Source: Pseudoalteromonas sp. T1lg48
GTDB lineage: Bacteria; Pseudomonadota; Gammaproteobacteria; Enterobacterales; Alteromonadaceae
Reading direction: 5' to 3'
Assembly: GCF_002964785.1 (NCBI RefSeq)
Contig: NZ_PQCC01000018.1
Location: 310,001 to 374,000, forward strand
DNA: 64,000 bases
Shown: positions 25,360 to 36,208 of the stretch, in pieces
How positions within the stretch are numbered: the first letter of the stretch is position 1
How the letters are laid out: each line of letters starts with the position of its first letter
Translations under genes and position numbers: made by a program
The notes under the pieces: model-generated
Database searches by the model: none
What the model was told of the DNA's origin: nothing
The model's input: the letters and a program-made list of their open reading frames with translations, nothing else

Positions 25360-26057
25360 AGGATAGGAGCCTCAACCTGCTGCGCACTCAACACCCCCTC
25401 GTCCAGTACCACGGTGCGAGTCAGGCGACTGGCAAGATCAAGGTCGTGTGTAACCACGACAAAGCTGGTACCCAGGTCCTGTTGGAGTTCCATCAGCAAG
25501 GCAAAGATCCGCTGAGCGTTATGTTTATCCAGGTTTCCCGTCGGTTCATCGGCCAGCACCAAGTCGGGCTCACTGACCACGGCGCGGGCGATGGCCACGC
25601 GTTGGCGCTCACCACCGGAGAGTTTTGCAGGTTTATGATCGGCGCGATGAGACAAGCCCACTTTTTCCAGCATTACCTCGGCTTTTTGCTCAGCCTGTTT
25701 GGCATCCATCCCCGCTATCAGCAGGGGCATGGCGACGTTTTCAAGCGCCGTAAACTCCATTAAAAGATGGTGAAACTGATAGATAAAACCCAGATGCTTA
25801 TTACGAAACTGCGCCTGTTGCTTACGGGATAGTTTGGCGACCTCAGTATTGCAAATAGATAACTCACCGGATGTGGGGTTGTCCAAGGTGCCGAGAATAT
25901 GCAATAAGGTGCTCTTGCCCGAGCCGGACGAGCCGACGATGGCGACACTTTCTCCGCGTTCAACGGTTAAGTCGACGCCCTTAAGCACTTCAATTTGCTC
26001 CGCCGCATCGCTGTAAACTTTCGTCAGCTTTTGGCAACTAATTACTATACTACTCAT
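25356..26057 (-). CDS. lolD: Lipoprotein-releasing ABC transporter ATPase LolD
   Basis: ATPase of the LolCDE complex. Walker [14 protein letters not shown] (41-53), Q-loop region [25 protein letters not shown] signature [14 protein letters not shown], Walker [13 protein letters not shown] and H-loop VTHD are all visible. The HHLL stretch is typical of LolD. 233 aa. It overlaps lolC by 8 bp and lolE by 4 bp, so the three genes are one tightly coupled operon in the order lolC-lolD-lolE. Confidence 0.96.
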   Translation of the reverse strand: MSSIVISCQKLTKVYSDAAEQIEVLKGVDLTVERGESVAIVGSSGSGKSTLLHILGTLDNPTSGELSICNTEVAKLSRKQQAQFRNKHLGFIYQFHHLLMEFTALENVAMPLLIAGMDAKQAEQKAEVMLEKVGLSHRADHKPAKLSGGERQRVAIARAVVSEPDLVLADEPTGNLDKHNAQRIFALLMELQQDLGTSFVVVTHDLDLASRLTRTVVLDEGVLSAQQVEAPIL

Positions 26058-27258
26058 ACCTTAATACCTCTGCTGGACGCACCTCTGCGGCCTTTTTCGC
26101 TGGATACAATGTGGCAACAAAACTCATGACAACGGCGCCGAGCACTATCAACGCCAAATTGGTGGAGGACACCACCACGGGCAGTTGCTGCTGACCGAAA
26201 AGCTGTAGGCCAATGGCAGCTAATAAGGCATTGAGGTTGTACACCACAAGCACGGCTAAAATCGCACCAATCAGACTACCGACGACACCGTTATACAGGC
26301 CCTGTATCATAAAAATGCGGGCGATTTGCCTATGGTCTAGACCCAAGGTCTGCAAAATAGCGACCTCGCCTTGCTTTTCCCGGACCATCATGGTCAAGGA
26401 CGATAATATATTGAATACGGCAACCAGGAAGATCAGCCCCAATAACAGGCTCATGATACGTTTTTCCATCGCCACCGCGGCGAATAAACTTCCCTGACTT
26501 TGACGCCAGTCACTCACCCCCTGGCGCTGCTGCTCACTTAAGCGTGACAACACCAGCTCACTGCTAAAGGCATCGTCGAGCATGACTTCGATTGGCGCAT
26601 CCTCGGCATTTCTAATGCGCAACAAACGTTGCAGTGACTCGCCGGAAGTAAACAAGGTGTGCATATCAAGCTCAGAGCCGGTACGGTAAATAACAGCCAC
26701 GGTGAATAATCGCTGCGCCGGAATGCGGCCCATGGGGGTATAGGTAGAAACACTGGGAATGGTGACACGCAGTTTATCGCCCACACCGACACCCAGGGTA
26801 CGGGCCAAATAACGACTGATGGCGATGTGATAGCGCTCATCATAGAGGCTCTGCATCCTGCCCACCTCAATATTATCGATCACCTTATCCGGTAAGGTTT
26901 TATAAGGAGCTTGCAACAGCACACCCTGAATGTCAGCAGCGCTTTGCACTATGGCCTGTGCCTGGTGATAGCGTTTTACCGAGGTGACTTCTTGTTGCGC
27001 CTTTAAGTCGGCAATTAACTGCTGCTGCGCCTCGGGAGTACGCTCGGCCATGGTGAATTGTAAATGGGGGATCATCGACAACATGGTGCGTTTTAAATTG
27101 TTTTCAAAACCATCCATCACCGACATAACGGTAAACAAGGCAGTGATACCCAGGGCAATACCGGCGATGGAAAAAAACGAAACAAAGGAGACAAACGCAC
27201 TGCCTTTAGATAAGCGCGAATAGCGTAGACCAATAAATAAACTGACAGGCTTATACAT
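26050..27258 (-). CDS. lolC: Lipoprotein-releasing ABC transporter permease LolC
   Basis: Second permease of LolCDE, the one that recruits LolA in E. coli. MYKPVSLFIGLRYSR at the N-terminus and TPMGRIPAQRLFTV in the periplasmic domain match E. coli LolC; the C-terminus is [20 protein letters not shown]. Four TM helices with a large periplasmic loop. The start is set at ATG 27258 because the family begins MYxPVxLFIGLRY; an in-frame GTG at 27300 would add 14 unusual residues. 402 aa. First gene of the operon. Confidence 0.92.
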   Translation of the reverse strand: MYKPVSLFIGLRYSRLSKGSAFVSFVSFFSIAGIALGITALFTVMSVMDGFENNLKRTMLSMIPHLQFTMAERTPEAQQQLIADLKAQQEVTSVKRYHQAQAIVQSAADIQGVLLQAPYKTLPDKVIDNIEVGRMQSLYDERYHIAISRYLARTLGVGVGDKLRVTIPSVSTYTPMGRIPAQRLFTVAVIYRTGSELDMHTLFTSGESLQRLLRIRNAEDAPIEVMLDDAFSSELVLSRLSEQQRQGVSDWRQSQGSLFAAVAMEKRIMSLLLGLIFLVAVFNILSSLTMMVREKQGEVAILQTLGLDHRQIARIFMIQGLYNGVVGSLIGAILAVLVVYNLNALLAAIGLQLFGQQQLPVVVSSTNLALIVLGAVVMSFVATLYPAKKAAEVRPAEVLRYE

Positions 27259-27344
27259 CAACAGCTTAACAATAAAACAAAATTGTCTCGATGCTAACAC
27301 AGGGACGCCGCCATGGGTATGCTCAGCACCTCCACACGGCGAAT

Positions 27345-28253
27345 TTATCGCCGCAGCCCGAGAGTATTTATGGCACCAAGTTTATCGCTCAGATGCTCGG
27401 CAAGATAATCCATCAGCGCCTTGGTGGCGTTGGCCTGATATAAATTTGCCGGGGTGATGGCGGAAATGGGCTCCTTGTGGATAGCAAAACTGTGCAGCAC
27501 TTCCTTTAGCAAGCCCTGATGCAAGGCCGACTGCACATAGTAATCCGGTAGTTGCACCAGGCCTAGTCCTCGCACCGCCGCGTCGGCCAGGGCCCAACCA
27601 CTGTTACAACGTAACTTGGTCTTGGCAATTTTTACGTGTCTCAGCCGGGCGCCCTCTTGAAAGCGCCAGGAATCGGAATGGCCGAGAAGGCATTGATGGT
27701 GAGCAAGCTCGCTAAGTGCATAGGGCTGGCCATATTCGTTTAAATAGTCTGGTGATGCGCACACCACCACCGCCCTTGAGGCCAGGCGCCGCGCTCTAAG
27801 ATTTGAATCTGCAAGCTCTCCAATGCGAATAGCTAAATCAATATGCTCGCCAATCAAGTCCATGGTTTGATTACTCAATACCATGGTGACGCTGACCTTG
27901 GGGTAGCGGGCCATGTATTCGTGAACCAAGGGCATAATAAATTGTTCACCAAACATGACCGGGGCGGTGATCTTCAATTGGCCGCTGGGCTGAGCTTGTT
28001 GTTGTTGCAACGCCCACTCCCCCTGCTCCAATACGCTCTGCGCTTTTTTTGCGTGATGTAATAACAACTCCCCTTGCTGCGTTAACACCACCTTACGGGT
28101 ACTGCGAATAAAGAGCTGGGTATTGTAGTACTCCTCCAACGCGCTGACTGAGCGACTGATATGCGCCACCGACGTGCCAATTTGCTGGGCCGCCGCGGTA
28201 AAGGATTGGGCTTGTGCCGCGGCAATAAATTCCGGCATACCTTGCCAACGCAT
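27345..28253 (-). CDS. LysR family transcriptional regulator, divergent from frmA
   Basis: N-terminal winged HTH (SFTAAAQQIGTSVAHISRSVSALEEYYNTQLFIRSTRKVVLT, about residues 17-58) and a periplasmic-binding-like effector domain (LKITAPVMFGEQFIMPLV, IDLAIRIGEL, RCNSGWALADAAVRGLGLVQLPDYYV). 302 aa is typical. It is divergent from the formaldehyde-detoxification genes with an 87-bp gap, the arrangement in which a LysR protein usually controls its neighbour. Control of frmAB is inferred; the inducer is unknown. Confidence 0.88.
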   Translation of the reverse strand: MRWQGMPEFIAAAQAQSFTAAAQQIGTSVAHISRSVSALEEYYNTQLFIRSTRKVVLTQQGELLLHHAKKAQSVLEQGEWALQQQQAQPSGQLKITAPVMFGEQFIMPLVHEYMARYPKVSVTMVLSNQTMDLIGEHIDLAIRIGELADSNLRARRLASRAVVVCASPDYLNEYGQPYALSELAHHQCLLGHSDSWRFQEGARLRHVKIAKTKLRCNSGWALADAAVRGLGLVQLPDYYVQSALHQGLLKEVLHSFAIHKEPISAITPANLYQANATKALMDYLAEHLSDKLGAINTLGLRR

Positions 28254-28280
28254 TATTACCTCTGTGTAAAAGTATCTTAA

Positions 28281-29474
<1,194 letters not shown>

Positions 29475-29483
29475 GGGGGCAAT

Positions 29484-30332
29484 ATGAGCCTAGAGTTACT
29501 TGCCAACAACAAGGTGCACGGTGGCTGGCATAAGCGCTACAGCCATAAATCCACGGTGAATAACTGCACCATGACCTTTGCCATTTTTCTACCGCCCGGA
29601 GTGGATGAAACGACAAAGGCCCCGGTGCTGTACTGGCTGTCAGGATTGACCTGTACCGATGAAAACTTTATGCAAAAAGCGGCAGCGTTTAAAACCGCCG
29701 CCGAGCTCGGCATAATTCTTGTGGCACCGGACACCAGCCCGCGAGGCGAGGGTGTGGCCGATGATCCCGATGGCAGTTACGACTTCGGTTTAGGCGCTGG
29801 CTTTTACGTCAATGCCACCGAGGAGCCCTATAAGCAGCATTACCAAATGTATGACTATGTTTGCGCTGAACTGCCAGCCTTAATCGACGAGCACTTCCCC
29901 AGTAATGGTAAAAAGGCCATCAGCGGCCATTCCATGGGTGGTCATGGTGCTCTGGTGCTGGGTTTACGTAACCTAGGCGAATACCGCAGTATCAGCGCCT
30001 TCGCCCCCATTACCAACCCGTTAAATTGCCCATGGGGTGATAAAGCCTTCAATGGTTATCTGGGTAAAGACAGGGAGAGCTGGAAAGCCTATGACAGCTG
30101 TGAACTGCTGCGCCATACCCCGGTAGACAGCTGTCCGCCGCTGTTGGTGAGCCAGGGCATGAGTGACACCTTCTTGGACAGCCAGCTGCGCCCGGATCGT
30201 CTGGTCGCTGCGGCGGAACAAGCCGGCGTCGAACTTTGCCTGGAGCAACATCCTGGTTACGATCACAGTTACTTTTTTATCACTAGCTTTATCGACCAGC
30301 ATCTGCGTTTTCACGCCAAATACCTAGGCTAA
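29484..30332 (+). CDS. frmB: S-formylglutathione hydrolase
   Basis: Esterase-D-type alpha/beta hydrolase that cleaves S-formylglutathione to formate and glutathione, completing formaldehyde detoxification after FrmA. The nucleophile elbow GHSMGGHGAL gives Ser150; YWLSGLTCTDENF forms the oxyanion region; the catalytic histidine is probably in PGYDHSYFFI near the C-terminus. 282 aa is normal. GGGGG SD just upstream. Same operon as frmA. Confidence 0.95.
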   Translation: MSLELLANNKVHGGWHKRYSHKSTVNNCTMTFAIFLPPGVDETTKAPVLYWLSGLTCTDENFMQKAAAFKTAAELGIILVAPDTSPRGEGVADDPDGSYDFGLGAGFYVNATEEPYKQHYQMYDYVCAELPALIDEHFPSNGKKAISGHSMGGHGALVLGLRNLGEYRSISAFAPITNPLNCPWGDKAFNGYLGKDRESWKAYDSCELLRHTPVDSCPPLLVSQGMSDTFLDSQLRPDRLVAAAEQAGVELCLEQHPGYDHSYFFITSFIDQHLRFHAKYLG

Positions 30333-30354
30333 CGTCAACGCATTTGCAGATTAC

Positions 30355-30386
30355 AAAAAAAGCCCCGATAATTCGGGGCTTTTTTA
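30355..30386. terminator. Bidirectional terminator between frmB and the ketoacyl synthase gene
   Basis: A7 run, stem AGCCCCGA (30361-30368), loop TAAT, TCGGGGCT, then T5. It separates two convergent genes. Confidence 0.92.
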
Positions 30387-30402
30387 TTGCTTAATAAAAA
30401 AC

Positions 30403-32298
30403 TTACTTGGTCATATCGCTGTATGGATTAGCGATATCCAAACGCACCGGCTTATCAAAACCCGGGATCTGCATCTGCTCGGTGTCAAAGCTGATGGCAT
30501 TTTCATCGATTAGGCCTTCGCCGAAACGATAGATCAATGAAAACTCGCCGCGCTGCGCCTGTTCAAAATACACTTGCTGCTGAACGGCAGTGTTTTTATA
30601 GGCTACTTCGTGAGCCGCAATGGCGGCATCGCCATGGCGTGCCGCCAACATACGTTTAGTCACACTTGGGCTCAGCACGGGTGCGGTAGCATTATTACCA
30701 CCAAAGCCTTTGGAGTTGATAAAGGCCACATCCTGAGGCGCACACTGATAGTGCTCCAGGCTGATATTCAGGCGTTCGCTAAATACATCGTCTGCCACTT
30801 TATCGATGGTGGTCACGCCCGGCATGATGTTGTCGCTAAACACACCCAGGGCAAAGGCAAGCTGATCGCCACTGGCCGGTGCTATGGTGTGGCCAACAAA
30901 CGCTTTAGGCGCCACAACCGGCCAATCGTTAATGCCATAGGCAGTCGCGATACGATCGTAAATCGCCGACTCAGTCACACGGTTTTGCGGTGTGCTTGAG
31001 CCATGGGCAAGAATAAAGCTGCGCTCGCTGATGGCTTCATCGCCAACAATGGCCTGCGCCAGGGCGACCGCTTTGGCCATGGTGATATAGTTACCCGGAC
31101 CCGGTGCGGTGATCGACTTTTTAAAGCCATCGGCATTTACAAACACATCCGGCACACTGCCTAGAATGTCTGCGCCCAGCTCCAATGCCAGGGCGTCATC
31201 CATTAGGATGGTAACCTGAGCCCCCTCGCCTATGGTGAAACCACAGTTTTCGCCAAATGGACGCGAAGTACGGCGGTAATCCACCTCATCGCTACCATCG
31301 AGCTTTTTCAGGTTTTCGTCATTGGCCAAGGCGCCCATATTGCCGAAGCCTTCAATAATTTCCGGCTCAATGGCGCATTCGCTTGAAGCAACGACAGCAA
31401 CACGGGTACGACCCGCCTTAATGTCGTGAACCGCCGCACGCAAGTTATACAAGAAGGTGGCACAGGCACCCGAGGTGGTAAAGGTTGTACCCACGTTACC
31501 GGTGACATAGGCATTAATAAAGTCGGTGGACATGGTGTTAAGACCCAGTGCCAGTTGCTTGGTACTGACCCTGTCGCCCTGAAGACGCGCCTTAAACAGA
31601 CCGCCTAGACCTTCGCTGTTCACCTGACCAGCCACAGACGCACTGTAGGTACCGATTTGATCCGGCTCCACCGAGTTCATCACCTTTTGCCAATCCAGGC
31701 CACTGGCATGAATGGCATCGCTAGCCGCGAAGATGGTGGCTTGCAGGCCCCGTGGTTGATAACGGCTGTTATACATTTGCGCCGGCTCAAAACCGGTGGG
31801 TAATTGACCCGCCGCTTTAATGGGGTTGTCACGGTAGCTGTCGTGTTTTATCTCAAAGTCACCACAAATGGTCACTTCCACCTGGCCTTTTTCCAGCTCG
31901 GTCACTTGCCAATTGCTTGGCAGCGGATCCGGTAGCTGACGTTTGCGGGTGGTAAAACTGATCGGCGCACTTGCCTGTGCTACGAGTTTCTGGTGTGAAT
32001 GAGTGGCATCAACATCGAAAAAGCGTTCTTCGATACGACGAATAAGGGTACCGGCCAAAATTTGCTCGCCCAATTGCGCTTCAACGTTATCGGCGGTGAT
32101 GGCAACGCCATCCTTGCTCACTAATTGCCCTTGCTCGTTACTGACCAGATTCATTAAACTGGCTAAGCCTATTAGGGTTTCTTGACGCTGAGATAAAGGT
32201 AAGGCGTCGAGCACTACTCGGCGAAAACCCTGATTAAACGACGTGCGCCCGGCGGCATTAATGCCCCCCATGGCAACAATTACAGGTAATGCACTCAT
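30403..32298 (-). CDS. Beta-ketoacyl synthase family protein (large form)
   Basis: Thiolase-fold condensing enzyme of 631 aa, longer than FabB or FabF (about 410). The KAS part begins near residue 165. The likely nucleophile is Cys279 in TTSGACATFLYN, with histidines in ILAHGSSTPQNR (His432) and FVGHTIAPASG (His470) and a lysine at 465, giving a Cys-His-His centre. The first 160 residues have no recognised domain and may be structural or a binding module. No acyl-carrier or acyltransferase domain is present. The product is unknown. It is divergent from an AraC-type gene across a palindrome. Confidence 0.85.
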   Translation of the reverse strand: MSALPVIVAMGGINAAGRTSFNQGFRRVVLDALPLSQRQETLIGLASLMNLVSNEQGQLVSKDGVAITADNVEAQLGEQILAGTLIRRIEERFFDVDATHSHQKLVAQASAPISFTTRKRQLPDPLPSNWQVTELEKGQVEVTICGDFEIKHDSYRDNPIKAAGQLPTGFEPAQMYNSRYQPRGLQATIFAASDAIHASGLDWQKVMNSVEPDQIGTYSASVAGQVNSEGLGGLFKARLQGDRVSTKQLALGLNTMSTDFINAYVTGNVGTTFTTSGACATFLYNLRAAVHDIKAGRTRVAVVASSECAIEPEIIEGFGNMGALANDENLKKLDGSDEVDYRRTSRPFGENCGFTIGEGAQVTILMDDALALELGADILGSVPDVFVNADGFKKSITAPGPGNYITMAKAVALAQAIVGDEAISERSFILAHGSSTPQNRVTESAIYDRIATAYGINDWPVVAPKAFVGHTIAPASGDQLAFALGVFSDNIMPGVTTIDKVADDVFSERLNISLEHYQCAPQDVAFINSKGFGGNNATAPVLSPSVTKRMLAARHGDAAIAAHEVAYKNTAVQQQVYFEQAQRGEFSLIYRFGEGLIDENAISFDTEQMQIPGFDKPVRLDIANPYSDMTK

Positions 32299-32368
32299 AA
32301 CAACTCATTCTTTACTTTGGAAATTGTCCCTAGTGTAAGTGGAACAAAGCGGTCACTATGTGCTTTAA

Positions 32369-32395
32369 TGGCCATATATTTATCAAATACGGCCA
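32369..32395. promoter_or_regulatory. Palindrome between ketoacyl synthase and AraC genes, operator candidate
   Basis: Imperfect 27-bp inverted repeat with arms TGGCC (32369-32373) and GGCCA (32391-32395); inside them TAT mirrors ATA. It lies 71 bp upstream of the synthase start and 23 bp before the chosen AraC start, suitable for control of both. Confidence 0.45.
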
Positions 32396-32417
32396 AATTT
32401 GAATGGTCGGATCTTTT

Positions 32418-33416
32418 ATGAAGCCCTTTAACGTCTTAATCGCCCTTTATCCGCAGATGTTAGCCACCAGCTTGACCCTGCCCTTTGAAATGCTGCATGC
32501 CGGCTACGCCTTTGCGCGGCGGCACAACAAACACGTCCCGACACTAAGCCTACAGCTGATGGCGCAATCCGATGAGCCGGTGTTGGCCCACAGTGGCTTA
32601 CCCTTCATGGCCAATGTCGGCCTCGATGCGTTAGATAAATGCGATCTGCTCATTTTGCCCAGTCTTTGGCGTAACCCGCGTCCGGTATTAAGAAAACAAG
32701 AGCGTCTGATCCGGGCGTTGGCAAAACTCGACCCTAAACGCTGCGCCATGATAGGCGTTGGCACCGGCAACTGTTTTCTCGCCGAGGCCAAATTACTCGA
32801 TGGCCACCCGGCTACCACCCATTGGCATTATGCCGATCAGTTTAAACGCGATTACCCTGAGGTTGAATTAAAGCCCGAGTACTTTATCACCCAGGCCGAG
32901 GGGCTTTACTGTGTGGCCAGCCTTAATGCGCTGGCGGATGTGATAGTGCATATTCTCGAAAACATGTATGGTCGCGAATGCGCCTTGCATGTACAGCGCA
33001 ACTTCTCCCATGAGGTACGAAAGCCCTATGAGCAACAGCGCTATCTAGAAGGTATGAATGAACGCCATCCCGATGAGCTCATTGCCCAAGTCCAGTTTTG
33101 GCTTAAGAACAACCTTAGCAGTGAGCTGAGTATCGCCGAGATAGCCAGCCAATTTGCCATTTCTCAGCGTACCCTGACTAGGCGATTTAGGCAGGCCACC
33201 GGCCTGAGTCCCAACCAATATTGGCGTAAGCTCAAAGTTCAGGCCGGGCAAGAGTTGCTCGCCAACTCCAACCTCAGCATTAACGACATCGCCCTGGAGC
33301 TGGGCTTTAATCATCAGGCGTTGCTCAACAAGCTCTTTACCCAGGAGTTGGGGCAAAGCCCGAGCGAGTACCGCACCCTGGTGCGCAAAAAGCTCTTTAG
33401 TAGTGATAGCGACTAG
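32418..33416 (+). CDS. GlxA-type AraC family transcriptional regulator
   Basis: N-terminal DJ-1/PfpI-like domain (residues 1-190; FNVLIALYPQMLATSLTLPFEML, CDLLILPSLWRNP, AMIGVGTGNCFLAEAKLLDG) and a C-terminal AraC double HTH (about 225-325; LSIAEIASQFAISQRTLTRRFRQATGLSPNQYWRKLKV, then INDIALELGFNHQALLNKLF). 332 aa from ATG 32418, which has GGAT upstream; an ATG at 32403 lacks an SD. It is divergent from the ketoacyl synthase gene, which it may regulate. Confidence 0.87.
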   Translation: MKPFNVLIALYPQMLATSLTLPFEMLHAGYAFARRHNKHVPTLSLQLMAQSDEPVLAHSGLPFMANVGLDALDKCDLLILPSLWRNPRPVLRKQERLIRALAKLDPKRCAMIGVGTGNCFLAEAKLLDGHPATTHWHYADQFKRDYPEVELKPEYFITQAEGLYCVASLNALADVIVHILENMYGRECALHVQRNFSHEVRKPYEQQRYLEGMNERHPDELIAQVQFWLKNNLSSELSIAEIASQFAISQRTLTRRFRQATGLSPNQYWRKLKVQAGQELLANSNLSINDIALELGFNHQALLNKLFTQELGQSPSEYRTLVRKKLFSSDSD

Positions 33417-33424
33417 GCCGAGAG

Positions 33425-34717
33425 TTATTGCGTCTTGGTGCGGGCACGGTATTGAGCGCGTGGTACAAACTCGAGCACGGTGGCATTAATACAATAGCGA
33501 GGTTTGCCCCCCGGTCCCTCGTTGGCAAACACATGGCCGAGGTGAATACCGGAGGATTTGGAACGTATCTCCACTCGTCGCATGCCATAACTGTTGTCTT
33601 GATGACGGGTTACCTGCCCTGCCACGGGTTTGGTAAATGACAACCAGCCGGTGCCGGAATTAAAGCGGTCTTTGGTATCAAATAAGGGCGCACCGGATAA
33701 TTTGTCTATAAACACACCATCCGGGGTATTTTTGAAAATTTCATACTCTTTACAGAAGCGATTATCCGTGCCCTTGTTAAAGGCGACCCGGTAGGCTTCG
33801 GTGTTTCCTAATTTGAACGCACCGAGTGCTTTATAAAATAGTTGTGGCTCCATATACCCCTGATAACCGGCCACTTCCTTCCCGTCTTCTAGGAATAAGA
33901 TGGTGGGCGTTGCAAAGGTGGGCGTGGTCACCGTTAGGCCATCAAGCTGGGAAGCGTAGCGCATGTGCACAGCAATCGAGCCTTGATAATCGTTTAGCAC
34001 CTCCGCTTTAAACTTTTCGCAGTAAGGGCAATAGGCACGCGCATCAAGCATGACAATATGCTTGCCCTGCAATAAAGAGGTGTTATCTACTTTTGCTTCC
34101 TGTTGCTGAGCAAATCGCACCCCGGTGGAGTGATCCGGGCAATAGCCATTCGGGTTCTTTTGTAAATAATCCTGGTGGTATTGCTCAGCAGGATAAAATC
34201 TATCTAATGGCTTAATAATCGTGGCAATGCTGCCATATCCTGCGTCTGTCAGTAGTTTTTGATATTGGTTCTTTATATTAACGGCGATTCGGTGCTGCTC
34301 GTCATTATAGGTAAGAATGGTCGAGCGATATTGTGTGCCCCTGTCATTCCCCTGGCGATTAACCTGGGTAGGGTCGTGTTGTTCAAAGTAGTATTGCAAA
34401 ATCTGCTCTAAGCTGACGATGTTGGCATTAAATGTCACGCGAACCACTTCTGCATAGTTGTTTTCATCGTAACGCCGTTTTCTGGCAATGATGTTTTTGT
34501 AGGTTGGCTTAAACCCGCGACCATCGGCATAACCCGATTGCGCATTGAGCACGCCATCCATTGCTTCAAACCGTTTTTCAACTCCCCAAAAGCATCCTGC
34601 TCCCAAGACAATTTGCGTTGTCGCATCGGTCATTTTCGGCTTGTCGGCACCGAGCACAGTCGTCGTGCACAGACCAAGTACCAATGAAATTGTACATAAA
34701 AACAGCTTGTTAAACAT
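33425..34717 (-). CDS. msrAB: Secreted MsrA-thioredoxin-like-MsrB fusion, methionine sulfoxide reductase
   Basis: Repairs both S and R methionine sulfoxides, here outside the cytoplasm. A signal peptide covers residues 1-23 (ending TTTVLG). MsrA (about 35-205) has nucleophile Cys42 in GAGCFWGVE and resolving Cys193 in NPNGYCPDHS. A thioredoxin-like domain (about 210-300) has CPYC at 230-233 and a cis-Pro loop ATPTILFLEDGKEV. MsrB (about 318-420) has catalytic Cys409 in RYCINATVLEF. MsrB lacks the usual Zn-binding CxxC pairs, and the resolving-Cys position reads SGTGW (Thr356). The thioredoxin domain sits between the Msr domains, unlike the Trx-MsrA-MsrB order of Neisseria PilB. Confidence 0.9.
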   Translation of the reverse strand: MFNKLFLCTISLVLGLCTTTVLGADKPKMTDATTQIVLGAGCFWGVEKRFEAMDGVLNAQSGYADGRGFKPTYKNIIARKRRYDENNYAEVVRVTFNANIVSLEQILQYYFEQHDPTQVNRQGNDRGTQYRSTILTYNDEQHRIAVNIKNQYQKLLTDAGYGSIATIIKPLDRFYPAEQYHQDYLQKNPNGYCPDHSTGVRFAQQQEAKVDNTSLLQGKHIVMLDARAYCPYCEKFKAEVLNDYQGSIAVHMRYASQLDGLTVTTPTFATPTILFLEDGKEVAGYQGYMEPQLFYKALGAFKLGNTEAYRVAFNKGTDNRFCKEYEIFKNTPDGVFIDKLSGAPLFDTKDRFNSGTGWLSFTKPVAGQVTRHQDNSYGMRRVEIRSKSSGIHLGHVFANEGPGGKPRYCINATVLEFVPRAQYRARTKTQ

Positions 34718-34823
34718 GCTAACCTCTCTAAACTAAACTATGACAACGCACCTACATAGCAGCATACGAATCACGCTTACTATTAGATGACCGTACAAAC
34801 ATGTAATTTATTCATTTGAGGTT

Positions 34824-36125
34824 ATGAAAACTAAAATCACTAAAGACCAACTTTACACACGTTTAGCCAACACCGAAGACGCACGAGCCTGTAAAGGAAT
34901 TGATGACGCAGCCTGTAAAGTCGTCCCGGGTAATTATGTCACCTTATTGTTGTCACAAGTGCTGAGTAAGTTTGCTGACGCCCTACTCAATCCCAAGGTG
35001 ACCCTGCCTTGGCTATTACACGCCCTTAATGTCCCTAGCGCCTTTATTGCCTGGCTGGTTCCTATTCGCGAATCCGGCGCCTTGTTACCCCAGCTTGCGA
35101 TTGCAGATTATGTCCGCAGCCTGCCTGTTCGCAAATGGGTATGGGTCTTAGGTGCTCTGGTGCAAGCTTTGTGTATATTTGCCATGGTAATAGCGGGCCT
35201 GACCACCGAAGGTAATATCGCCGGTTATTCCATTATCGCCCTGCTCATCATATTTTCCTTAGCGCGCGGATTTAACTCGGTAGCGGCCAAAGACGTGCTA
35301 GGTAAAACCATACCCAAAAGACAAAGAGGCGGCGTTTCGGGCTATGCGGCCAGCGCTGCAGGTTTTGCGACCATCACCTTTGGATTGGCGCTTTGGTACT
35401 TTCAACGCCAGGGAGATAAGCCCTCCGTCTTAATCGCCTTAAGTGCGGGCGCCCTAATGTGGGTCTTAGCGGCGCTGGTTTATGCAAAAATTGACGAGTA
35501 TCCTGGTGCAACCGACGGCGGTAAAAATGGCCTGGCACACGCGCTCGGGAAATTACGCCTGCTTATTGACGATAAACCCTTTGCTCATTTTGTGCTGACT
35601 CGTGCCTTACTGCTTTGCTCTGCGCTCAGTGCGCCTTTTTATATCGTCCTTGCCTCGGAGCAGCGGTTCGACTTCTCCCTTCTCGCATTGTTTTTAGCCT
35701 TATCCGGCTTTGCTTCTCTAATATCCGGCCCTTTTTGGGGTCACTTAAGTGACCGTTCTTCAAAGCAGGTGTTAGTTTTCGCCTCCATATTGGTGAGCTT
35801 GAATGGCCTACTTGTGTATTTGGTGGCAACCTGGTCACCCTACTTGCTATCAAGCCCCCTATTTTTACCGGGTATGTACCTTATCTTGACCATTGCTCAC
35901 CAAGGCGTACGCCTGGGAAGAAAAACCTACTTAGTGGATATGGCCGAGGGTAATAAGCGCACAGACTATGTTGCGGTAAGCAATACGGTTATCGGCATGT
36001 GCTTGCTTGCCTTTGGTAGCCTTGGCTTTTTAAGCCACTGGCTAAGTAATGCAGAACTCATTCTTATATATAGCCTAATGGGGATTGCAGGGGCGTTGAG
36101 CGCAATTTTGTTGCCTCGGCTGTGA
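34824..36125 (+). CDS. MFS transporter, substrate unknown
   Basis: 433-residue integral membrane protein with about 12 hydrophobic segments. MFS-like features: a motif-A-like loop near RQRGGVSGYAAS, and FWGHLSDRSSKQVLV in the second half (GxxxDRxxxK, about residues 305-319). The N-terminal 50 residues are hydrophilic. GAGG SD precedes the ATG. It stands alone between msrAB (divergent) and pxpB. Nothing in the sequence indicates the substrate. Confidence 0.8.
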   Translation: MKTKITKDQLYTRLANTEDARACKGIDDAACKVVPGNYVTLLLSQVLSKFADALLNPKVTLPWLLHALNVPSAFIAWLVPIRESGALLPQLAIADYVRSLPVRKWVWVLGALVQALCIFAMVIAGLTTEGNIAGYSIIALLIIFSLARGFNSVAAKDVLGKTIPKRQRGGVSGYAASAAGFATITFGLALWYFQRQGDKPSVLIALSAGALMWVLAALVYAKIDEYPGATDGGKNGLAHALGKLRLLIDDKPFAHFVLTRALLLCSALSAPFYIVLASEQRFDFSLLALFLALSGFASLISGPFWGHLSDRSSKQVLVFASILVSLNGLLVYLVATWSPYLLSSPLFLPGMYLILTIAHQGVRLGRKTYLVDMAEGNKRTDYVAVSNTVIGMCLLAFGSLGFLSHWLSNAELILIYSLMGIAGALSAILLPRL

Positions 36126-36208
36126 ATATCTTGCAACCTAATAATTATTAAATAATAACTGACGCTTGCCAGTGTTTAAGGTGAGCCCAGTGAAGGACCT
36201 AAATTGCC

